Shown here in pieces: positions 11,466-23,100 of a stretch of DNA of 60,000 bases. The position numbers and the translations under genes were made by a program. The DNA lies in assembly GCA_903813345.2 (NCBI GenBank), contig CAIIXF020000002.1:31678926-31738925 (forward strand), written 5' to 3'. Numbering within the stretch: position 1 is the first letter of the stretch; each line of letters starts with the position of its first letter. The notes beneath the pieces were generated by a model. The model was not told the DNA's origin, ran no database searches, and saw only the letters and a list, made by a program, of their open reading frames with translations. This stretch comes from Owenia fusiformis. Taxonomy: Eukaryota; Annelida; Polychaeta; Sabellida; Oweniidae.

Positions 11466-12327
11466 CAAGGGGTGATCAATAAATTTAGCAAGTAATAATT
11501 TATCTCAGCAAATATTTGGAGTCATGGCATCAAACTTAGAAATGTAATAGAAACACTCCTGATTATACTCTGGAAATGTAATGTAATATGTAAGATCTCA
11601 GTTATGGTTGCTAAGGATTGGTACTTGACTCACAACATTAAAAATTGGCATTTCCAAAACATACTCGTACATGTAATTAAAGTCCCCGATAAATCGGGCT
11701 ACGTATACCGCCGTGTTTACATTAGGGGATTAGAAGAGTTTATTTTTTATTTAGGTATGCAAGCTACGTATATCGATATTAGGCCTTCATTCATGTACTC
11801 GTGTGCATGTAATCAGCATGCCCTTCAATATTATGTAAACCAGGCTATTCAAGTACTGTATAATGTACACTATTTATGTGTGTACTACATACAATACAAT
11901 TCCCTGGGAAACAAAACACAAATACTTTTTATATGTTCAAAATGAGCCATTTGATTGATGCAAACACTAAATAGCTTCATAAATAACATCTACAAAGTAT
12001 ATCTAATAGTAATTTTCAATTTCAATGGTGAAACTTCCCTGGTTACGATTATATGGGAAATCATCACGAGACGAAGATCGTTCGCCTTCCTGGCTTACCT
12101 CTGAATCGTGTACCTGGTAATCTCTTTATATAGTTTAGCGAGAGCGGTGCGCCTGCGCAGTTTTAAACTTTGGCGCACACTTTAACAATTTATACATACA
12201 AAAATGGTTCCCTGAATGGAGATTGTAAGCTCATAAACTTTTGACTCAAATATAGTCTAATATATTTCTGTCATGTAATATTTTCTGAGATAGAAGGTCA
12301 CTCACAAAATCTATTGATCACCCCATG
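11466..12327. mobile_element. 862-bp TA-flanked element, TIR GGGGTGATCAATA
   Basis: The left end caaggggtgatcaata is inverted at the right end (tattgatcaccccatg), with TA immediately outside both ends. A solo terminus of the same family (ttattgatcacccctcg) lies at 28,129. An internal frame (11,604-11,945) has no recognisable transposase motif. Probably a non-autonomous or decayed Tc1/mariner-group element. Confidence 0.65.
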
Positions 12328-12530
12328 TATAACATTTGTTTACCATCCCTGAATTTTAACAGTATAGATATTGTCTTGTTATTCAGTGACCAATGAGTGA
12401 GATTATGTCCATATGTGTTTGTTAGGTCATTTGTTCATAGCATAATGTTAACAATTTATCAAATACATAAGAATAGAAAAAATAAAACAAAATGAAATGT
12501 TTTTATTACATAGACAGCACAAGACATCAA

Positions 12531-12650
12531 CATGCAAAATGTCACCACCTGCCATTTGTAACAGATGCCATACTCCGAACACTGGATGCCAACAACCATC
12601 ACAAAAAGTTGGAGACTGTAACAGAATGTCACCACATGTGGTGGTGACAT
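12531..12650. repeat. GTCACC-ended dispersed repeat (copy 1)
   Basis: Runs from catgcaaaatgtcacca to a terminal hairpin caccacatgtggtg and tgacat. Copies occur at 14,958-15,072 (same orientation) and 57,203-57,349 (inverted). They share catttgtaacagatgcca and a ttggagactgtaac-like segment. No TSD could be assigned. Confidence 0.6.
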
Positions 12651-14158
12651 AAAAACAAAGCAAGTTAAGTTTTGCTTGAAGTCTTAATGTAACTCCCCAC
12701 CTTAAATACAGATTACCCATATTTGAAGTGTTGGTAGAACAAGATGTAACATGACAAAGATGACCACATTTATAATGTACTATTTATCATTTTTGATGAG
12801 ATAGCCTTCTTTGAAAAAGTACCAAACACAACAGATATAATTTCATTTTCACGTCACAGCTGGTAATTTGATTGGTGATTACATAATATAATAGCATGAA
12901 TTGAAAGCAATACAACAAATATTGCGCAAATACTCTAAAAATATTGCTGCCTGTATTAATACTACGTATGTCATATTAGATCTTGTGAAACCATTAATAA
13001 CCTTCATCTTCTAACATTTTTCATGAACTTTATCAAGCCATGGTCCCTATTTTCTAACTCAATGAATAAACTATGGATTCTTTCAGTATGAAAACTAACC
13101 CACGCAGGCCATATTAGAATATTTCTCTTCAATCATGATCACTGTAATGTTACATTAGAAATCAGTGGCCATATTGCTCTGGCAAAAAGCTAATATGACA
13201 TATATTGATAATGTAAAGATTTATGACATACTTTAATTTAACATATTGTTACTAAACTTGATTAAATGAATCATTTTGATCTCTTCTGAAGTTTTACCTA
13301 ACTGTATCTTGGAATAACACCTACTGCGAGAATGACATTCACAGAGTTCAATTTATCAATAGAAGGCAATGCAATAAACACACAGGGTAGAAGTATACTT
13401 TTATGGAAGGATTTCAACAAAACATTTAACAAAAATTAACCCTCATATATCTAACTTATTCTCTAATTAATTCACGGGGGAAAATTAAAATCATACATGT
13501 ATTTACAACTTAAAGACCCATTTTGAAATAGATATAAGTCAATGTCTTCTATTTATGGGGCATTCTTCACCTATATTATATTCTAATGTAAGGACCAGGT
13601 ATCTTAGCCCTACATTTTATCTACCCCAATCTTCCTGCAACAAAAGCTGTTATTTATCTTTTATTGACTCTCTGATGTCATTACAATGACATATTGCGTT
13701 CCTTGTTTTAATCATTTTATTGGGAAATCCCTATTTGAATGAGAAACTGTATTTGATACACAAAATGGATATTTGTGAACATTCAAAAGCAATTTTAAAA
13801 CACAGAAACACTGATGACTCATATCTTTGAGGTATTGTTCTCCAAGCGGCAATTTTGAGCATTAATACCAAACTCTGATGCATGTTCCACAACTCACTTA
13901 GGATTAACACATCATTTTTTACATGTACACCCTTACTAAACTAGTATGTTTCAAGGGCAACAATATCACTCACATATTTTGATAAACCTTTCCACCAATC
14001 AATTAATAAGCAAAGGTGGTATACTGGTATACAAGCTCTGCAAAAACCTGGTCCCGGTATTGTATAAATCAGGACAGCTGAAACATTGAGAATCAAGGTT
14101 GCTTGTGATACAACTATCCATTAAGATAAGAACATTGCAGATTTGCTAAAACACCTAC

Positions 14159-17100
14159 CTTGTGAGGGGATCTATTCCAAATTGTCACTTCATGTCCTGA
14201 CGCAAGGAGATTTGTCACCATGCCATTACCCATAATTCCTAGTCCGATGAAGCCGATTTTAGCTGGTGTCGGAATGATGTTCTTTTGTTCGATGATTGCT
14301 GTGCCAGAGTCCTGAAGAAAACCAAAGCAATTCTCATCTCCATTATATCACAGGATTTGTATTGGACATATACATACAGTAATCTCCCCAGGATGTTTTC
14401 TCAAGTGGGTGCAATATTCTCGTTTTTACAATTCACATTGAAATTGGTCAAAATATGCCCATATTTCATGATTTTTCTCATTTTCAAGTGGGTGCAAATG
14501 AATTTTCAGGTGGGTGCAAGCCTGTTTTTAGAATTTCAGGTGGGTGCTGCGCCCACTTGCTTCAATGCTGGGGAGATCACTGACATATGTATTTGCAAAC
14601 CTAAATGTGATATTTAGGTGAATTTGTGAATCCACAATATGCAAGTCATTTTCTAGATACATAAAGTCCTATGTGCAACCCAAATATATTTCAATTTTCT
14701 TGGAAAATAAATTGTAACTTACGGCATTTGGGACTAGCTGTCTTTTGACTGGAGATACAATGGGCGAGCACTTGGACGGGGTACCCCCAAACTTAACAAG
14801 CAGTTTCTGGTTCTTTACTTTCGGTCTGGGCGGAGTAGATTCAGCTTTTCTCTTTCTCTCTTTCTTCACTTTTTCTACCTGGTCATCTTTAACCTAATTG
14901 TGAAATGTAACATAAACATTTAATCAAATTCAACACTAACTCGTATACAAGGCATTACCATGCAAAATGTCATCACCTGCCATTTGTTACAGACAGATGC
15001 CAAATACCAACCGCCGAACACTGTCCATAAAAAGTTTGAGACTAACAATATGTCACCAATTCTGTCAGTGACATAATAACATTTAGACATGCATATGCAC
15101 CAAAACCTGATTATTGTTTTTCACATCTTGTTTTCCTTATTACAGTATACAGGTGATCAATAACAATGGAAAATACAACATTACAGATTGAACATTGCAC
15201 TCCAATGGATGAATTAAAAGCCCTGAATTCCATTTATGCACTTCTAGGCACTTTGCTAAATATGTATGTATCACAGAAAAAAAACAATAGAAAACTTTGA
15301 ACACCTTAGTCGAAAAGCACTTTAGAATATCTTGCTCCTGATGAGACTTCATCTAAAGCACTTTTATAGTATTAATTAATTAAGTTGTATGTAACTCCTA
15401 CTTATGGACTTAATTTCTTTTCAAGTACTAAACATAAAAGTAGGTATTCTCACCTTTTTTGTCTTTGCCTCTTCATCAAAATCTGTTACAAAATCTTCAT
15501 TCTGAAAAAGAAACAGAAATATAAAACTTTGAAGAGCAAGATGGTCAGTAGACACCATGTAGTTTACCCATAATCTGATATGAGCAGACATTGGCACTAG
15601 TCTGCTGCTGCATCTGTAACAATTTCAAGTTGAACAGAATCACGAAAAATTCAAAATGGCCGAATTATCAAAGAATTCAAAATGGCCACAATGTCATTTG
15701 GCCAGCATACCTAAAACCTTTAACATTTCAACTTGTTCATGTTAAATTTATGATTTCCATTAATTTTGCCTGTTGTTTTTATTTATTTAGCCTGGTGTGA
15801 GAAATTCTAGTGAAACCCCTGAACACAGACAAATCAGTCCACTCTGAAAAAGGTGGCCACTAAAGGGGACGAGCCACGAATTGAGGCAGTTAATAACATG
15901 TATATCTAAAACTGTAGAACACATGCTTTCTTCCATGAACTTGCTGATTTATGTGTTTAGATTATACAGTAGATATGTAAAATATAATCAACCGGATATT
16001 TTCTTCAATAGCATACAGAAGTCATACTCCAATAGACATCAGCTTTTTAAATTTCAAATGCTTGTGGAACAGTGATAGGCAAATTTGAACAGAAGCATAC
16101 CTTTTTAGGTGGTTTGCGTTCCCGCTTTTCTTTGGCAGGTGCCTCTTTACTGTCTGATAGCTTTGAGAGAGGTTCATCTTCCCCAGAATTCTCTTCATCT
16201 GCATCCCCATTGGCTGAACCCATTGGACTCTTCTGGAAGTTACAAATACATAATGTGAATAAACTGAACCAATATATTGTACTGTTTTGTACTTTACTGA
16301 ATAAAGCATTATTTTTAATTTTATAGCATTGTTATTGTTCTATACTTTACTTCAGAAATATAGACCGAAGAGCAGGGGTAATATTGTCGAATACACCCCG
16401 CAGGGCTAGACACAAACATTTTCTGTACCCCGAACAACCTAAGGGAGTGAGGGGTTCGAAAGCTTTTGTGCCTGGCCCTAAGGGGTGTATTGGACGATAT
16501 CACACCTGCTCTGAGGTCTATATTACGATTCGAACATGAAAACTCACCAAAATCTTTTGAATATTCATTATGGTCTGCCATTACTACAACCCGCAGTTAT
16601 GACGTCACGTATTACCAGGGGTATTATTCGCAAATATACCCCGGGTGAAATGTTGACTTTGTTTACAGTTTATAGAAGGCTTGAATACACTCATGTTCGA
16701 ATAAAGTATAAAGTCATTGTTTTTATTGTACAATTTGTTACTGTATGGTACTGTACTGTACTGAACTGCAGTATACTTTGCTGTACTGAAGAATTAAGTT
16801 TTGTATTTTATTGTACAGTACTAAGCTGCATTGAACTGTATAATAATAATATTAAACATGCCAATCAGAAATGCCAATTAGCATCAAGCTACTCTCAGGG
16901 TGTATTGATTCAAGCATGAGCATAATGGTATTAAATAATGTTGACAAGTCACAAAACAGTGGAAAATATTGTGAGAATACTAATTTGAGTAGACGCAGGC
17001 CCGTAGCTGGGGGGAGGGGGAAGAGAACAGACTTGGAATGGTAGGGATAACACAAAACATATGAAAACACTTCTAGCATTAAAGCAAGCTAGGCTCTACA

Positions 17101-20100
17101 AGCAAAGAAACATACATGTACCTTTACAACACTGTACCATGTAAATATCAAATACAGTAAGACCTGTTTAAGTGGAACACCATCGGAAACTCTGAAAAGT
17201 ATTCCACTAACAAAGGTGTTCCACTTATACAGGTGTTCCACTTAAGAGGTTTCACTGTTGTTCAACTAAGGAGAGTGAAAATCTATTATATTTTTTCATG
17301 TTGAAATTGAATATTAATCATTCAATGTGTTAGACTGTTAGAAGATTAGCTTAATAGAGATAGTGAATGGAAATGATACATATCTGATATGTACCAGAGC
17401 AGTAGAAATATATCAATTCCTAAAGCATTTGAATTTGGACAATCAAGAAAAATGTCTGCCATTTTCACCTTTTTCATCCACGATTCCATGTTGTCAAACA
17501 CATTGCCCTCCTTTTCCTCTCCCTCAACCTAGAAAATAAATGACAATACCCTTGCAAAATAAACTAAATGTTTCAATGTAAAATAAGTTTTACCCTTGCA
17601 AAATAAACTAAATCTTTCATGCAAAATAATTTTATCCATAATGGTCAAATGTGGCACATAAAATTCGAACATTAAGAGAGAAACCTCAAATCTTGAAGTC
17701 CAAATACTATAACTGACCAAGGGGCAGTGTAGTCATTCAAGGCCTTCCCGGCGGTCATGGACCAATAGATTTAGCACTGTAATAGTGAAAGTTACATACT
17801 TTCCAGCCATTTTGACCAGTGTGTTTTTGTGTCATCTACTAACCTAAAGAAGTGATGACCGTAACATTACTCAACAGGATGGATAATAAATTAGAGTTAT
17901 CCTAATTTTACATCATATCTGCTCACTTTATCAGAGTCTTTTTCTTGATAAGTAAGAAATTTAATTTTGGTGAGAGATAACAGAGTACACATGCCTTCGC
18001 ATCAAAATAAGCTCAAATGACACTCAACTCAAAATAAACACATTTTATGTGCACTTGCTTATATGAAAACGTGTTTTTCTACATGAACATACAATCTAGT
18101 CAGATTCTAAGTAGCTTTAAGCAAGAAATACTTTATGACAAACAAAAAGAGAACATAAAAGACAAAACTCAAATGAGATGCCATGATTTCTTTTCAATCA
18201 GTACTTCTACTTTAATGACCGACCAGTCACATTTGATAGGGACCAGTACTTTTTTGAAGGTGCTGGTCACTAAACAGCAAATTTAGATACAGACCAGCTT
18301 AATAGAATGATTAACAGGTTTGTCCGACCACCTTGTATTTTCTCCTTAATGACTACACTGCCAAGAGGGTGATTAGAATTGATTAGGGATGATTTGTTGT
18401 TAATAATTAGTAAACTACATGCACAACATACTGTTGAACTGCATGCTTTAAGGATATAGATTTCTAAAAAGGTTAATGACTAATTCACATTACATCACAT
18501 TGCCTAGTATGCTATGAGTGCTGAACTCAACAAATTTTGTTACACATGTACATGCAACTGATGGATAAAACAACAAGTAAACATGCCTTTAACTCATTTT
18601 GAATGATTCCCTATGGTGGTCATGACAACCACTGTACCCCTCAGTGTGATGGTTATCATAAAATACATTACATAATATGCATCATATTATATTGTCACTA
18701 TCATTATACCTACCCAGTACCCATAAATACTTGTAGTCACTTGATTTCAGTAAATTATCAAACTGGTCTTCATTTTTAGCAAACTGTGCTAGGCCAATAT
18801 GTAAGTAGTATGGAACCAATCGCAAGCCTTCAAAAAAGGAACTGACAGAAAGCTCCAATCTCTCACGATGGGATATGTTCTGTCTTGTAAGTTAATGTTC
18901 TTAAATTTTTCAAGTTCCAGTTTGTACAAATATTTAAGTAATCTCATTCTCAGAATAATTAGTAACTCATGGAGCAAATCTAATGAGAAGGCTTACAGGG
19001 CACTGGCATTTAAAATATACATCATATACTATTGCAATTGTACTACTAGAATTGTCAAGACCCAAATTCTGGATTGCAGTGTCAAGTTGAATTCCAACTG
19101 CTGGATTGCAGTGTTAAATATAATTCCAAATACTGGATTGCAGTGTCAAGTATAATTCCAAATTCTTGATTGCAGTGTCAAGTATAATTCCAAATACAGG
19201 ATTGCAGTGTTAAATATAATTCAAAATACTGTATTGCAATGTCAAGTATAATTCCAAATTCTGGATTGCAGTGTCAAGTATAATTCCAACTGTTGGATTG
19301 CAGTGTCAAGTATAATTCCAACTGTTGGATTGCAGTGTCAAGTATAATTCTAAATGCAGGATTGCAGTGTTAAGTACAGTTCCAAATACTGGATTGCAGT
19401 GTCAAGTATAATTCCAAATTCTGAATTGCAGTGTCAAGTATAATTCCAAATACTGGATTGCAGTGTCAAGTATAACTCCAAATACAGGATTGCAGTATTA
19501 AGTATAATTCCAAACATTGGATTGCAGTGTCACATATAATTCCAAAGACTAGATTGCAGTGTAAAATATAATTCCAAAGACTAGATTGCAGTGTAAAGTA
19601 TAATTCCAAATACTGGATTGCAGTGTCAAGTATTATTCCAAATACTGGACTGCAGTGTCAAGTGTAATTCCAAATACAGGATTGCAGTGTTAAGTATAAT
19701 TCCAAATACTGGATAGCAGTGTCAACCACTGGACTGTAGTGTCATGTGTAATTCCATCAACTGGAGCGAGTGTCAAGTGTTATTTCAACTACTGTATTGC
19801 AGTGTCAAGTACAACACCAACAACTGGATTGAAGTGTCAATTTTAATACTGTACGCCCGGTATTATTCGCGAGCTTTATTTTCGCAAATTTTGCGAAAAC
19901 ACGGTTTCGCGGCTATTAAATTTAGCGAATACTGTATTTTATCGTATTCGGGGATTCCCCAGTATATGATGTCCAATCAAATTGCAGGCTATGATCTCGT
20001 GAACAATCGTGCGCACGTGATCTTTCATTGCCGCGCATGCGGATAGTAAAGTCATGGAGTTGCACAGTACTATTGAAGTACTATAACTCGATCCAAACTA

Positions 20101-23100
20101 GTAGACAAAACGAAATGCATCTGAGAGCCCCGGGTAAAACAAATTCCCGGGGATTTAATTGGCAATTTCGCGACGATAATTTTTCGTGATTTTAACACCC
20201 TCGCGAAAAGCGCGAAAGTTAATTGCACGCGAATAATACCGGGCGTACAGTATTTCAATTTCATCATGGCAGTCATTGACCTAAGGTTGTTTCAGTGTTG
20301 AAGATCATTGGATAGACAATTGAGTTGGAAATCGTCATGCTTTTCTTTTTTTTGTCCACTGTAGGGCTAATTCTCAATTCTTTTTTCATATTTGACATTG
20401 AGGTGATAACATATTATTTACACTCATCTCAAAGACACTTCAGAAAAGCTATTTATATTTCGGGAAAGACACCTAACAGAAAAATGGGAATAGCAGAAAA
20501 CTTAAATCATCCTTCAACAGAGCCGATACAAATATTTTTTAGTATTCTAATATTCCAGGACATGCATCAAGGTCTGGGAACATTAAGGTGTCCCATATTA
20601 GCTCACTCACTAATATGAGTTAAAATGTATGTGATCAAAAGTAAAGCGTGAATAGTTTTTTTTTTATTGCAAAGCTCAGTGAAAGCAGCCGCAAAGCTCA
20701 TTACTAGTGCATATTAAATGAAAGCCTGCGCTTATTAATCTAATTTTGACTTAATGATAATGTGCCAATAAAATAACATCACAGGCTGCTAATAAGCTGA
20801 AAGAAGGCACAGTAATGCCCTGGTCACATTTGCTCAGATTTTCGCTACGGCGCCCGGCCGATTGAGTATTTTGTTCAAAATTGAATACAATACAAAACAT
20901 TCAATCGGCCCGGCGCTGACCGATGGATCGGTGAAAATGTGACTCAGGCATTAAGGAAAGTTTCATATTTAAAAAGTATGATGTTATGTATCTTAACACA
21001 AGTCACAAGTGCAAACACATCTAAAATATTGGTAAAATTTCAGTATAATATTCAGCCACCCAAAAAGCCAATTTTTTTTAAAAAAGCTGCTAAAACACGG
21101 TGCCCATGTCAAGCTGCGCGCCTACTTAGGGGCGCAGTTTGTTTCGATCACAAACTGCGTGCCTGGCAACATTGCATCATTTAAATTGGAGTCTGTACTT
21201 TGAAACGTAATTTAAAGAAATTTATCCTGCATTGTTTTCTTGTTCAATGCGTTCATTCTGTGGCGAATATACGAATCTTGCAAATACTAGCAAAAACTAT
21301 GTGCAAATGAATCTAAGTTTTAAAACATAAGCAGATTAATGGCATTTTCTTCACTGATTTGACGGGAAATTTATACGTAAATCGATCTAGTACTTTAAAC
21401 ATAAATGACAAATACTTTAGACTCGTTTTATATTTAATTCTTTACGCATTTATCATGTATAATTCAAAATATTTCGAGATAAAACAGATAATCAGGAGAT
21501 TAAAAAGAAATAAAGCACAAACTGCGCGCCTATTTTAGCCAGAAATTACAAACTGTGCGCATACACTATTGAAGGTTCATATTATCATTGGAATTTCTAC
21601 AGAGGCACGTGTAGGTGTTTTTCATATAGCTTTGAAAATTTTGCTTTATTGTCAGATTTTATGAGATTTTCATATTGAAAGTCAAAATGTATAATAGAAG
21701 TGACAATTAAGTTGGGAACGAAAAACTCTTATTTTCAGATCACCATCTTGGTGGATGGACTCTCATAGTGTTTCACTTATGGGGTTCTACTATTAGACAC
21801 ATATGTGCCTTACATTTGGCGCTTACGTTTTCTAATAATACAAAACAAGCTTGGGTAGGTAAGCAGTTTGAAAATATTAGGCACGCAGTTTGGGAAATAC
21901 ACGTGAATATAGGCGCGCAGTTTGACAAGAAAAATGTTTAAATCATGTCTATGGCGTATTATCGTTTTGAACACAAACTATATGCTGCTTTAATCAGATG
22001 GAGTGATCCTATATATCCTAGCATACACAGACACAATGGCTGAATAAACGGCAAATGACGATAAAAATACATAGATATAACTTTACACTGTGAATTTTGA
22101 ACACAGAAGCTACTTAAGACCCTTATATTGAGATAACTAGGTTTACATCGGGAACAACATTGAGTACTATGAGTAAATTAAGTTCATCTTCACAGAATGG
22201 TACTGTCTTTAGAACGAGACTAACCTTGTATTTTTCGTATTCTGGCTCTTTTTGGGAGTCGTGTCCTCCCCGTCTTCGATTTTGAAATATGCGCGCAGTT
22301 TGTCAGTGTTTCAAGCTGCGTGCCTAGTAGGCACGCTGCTTGACATGGGCATCGTGTAAAAGATTGTCTTGTATAATCTGGAGACAAACTTCAGTTTTGT
22401 GATTTCCATTTTAGTAATTTATCCTTTATCATGAGACCCCTTATTAACATGACCCTTGCTTGTAGGGTCTTTTGGAAACGGTAGAAGAATCGAGCCATTT
22501 CCAAAATTCATCACTGAATAAACTGCCATAATTTTTTGAGTTTCTACATTGACCACTCACCTGCATACTTAATCCCTTGCTAATTCCTCTTTTTATTGCT
22601 TTTTCCAATTCAAAATGTGACCCCATATCTTATATTTATCTTACCTTTGCAGATGATTTAGAAGCTAGGGGCTCCCTTGAGTAATCCTTTTTAGGAGTAG
22701 GTTCAGACTTGTCACCAAATATCTGTGCAATTTCTTCCTCAATACTGGGCAGGTCTGGGTTGTCCGATTTGTTAGAGTCGAGATCACCCGAGCTGGAGCT
22801 GGCGTCAGCCTATGAGTAAGTGTATGAATGAGTATTCTGAGACAGTATACAAATGCTTCCTTGTAGTCTCAACAGGCTACCTTTATCAAATATATATTCA
22901 ACAGGGAACAATGTAGGCCTAATTCGAAAATTTTAAAATGGAAATAATGTAACATAAGATGAGAGCAATGATTATTTTAATTTAATTTTAATTTATGTTT
23001 TTCGGCTTCAAAGTAAAGACAAGCTAAATTGAATCTTCTGCAAAATCACAAAAAATGTTTAAGTGGCAAATATTCACCAAATCAAATTGTGAAATATAGA

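Larger units (their letters stand above)
9752..14158. other. Gap between LRR/Ig gene and GLYR1 exon 10
   Basis: No exon was recognised on either strand. It holds the 3' UTR of the LRR/Ig gene (end not located; several weak AATAAA-like sites near 9,970-10,010), a 69-bp MITE at 10,783, an 862-bp element at 11,466 and a short dispersed repeat at 12,531. The remainder is unremarkable AT-rich sequence. Confidence 0.5.

Noticed and set aside
11604-11945. 113-codon frame in the 862-bp element
   Set aside because: No transposase motif or low-complexity signature; kept only as a note in the element.
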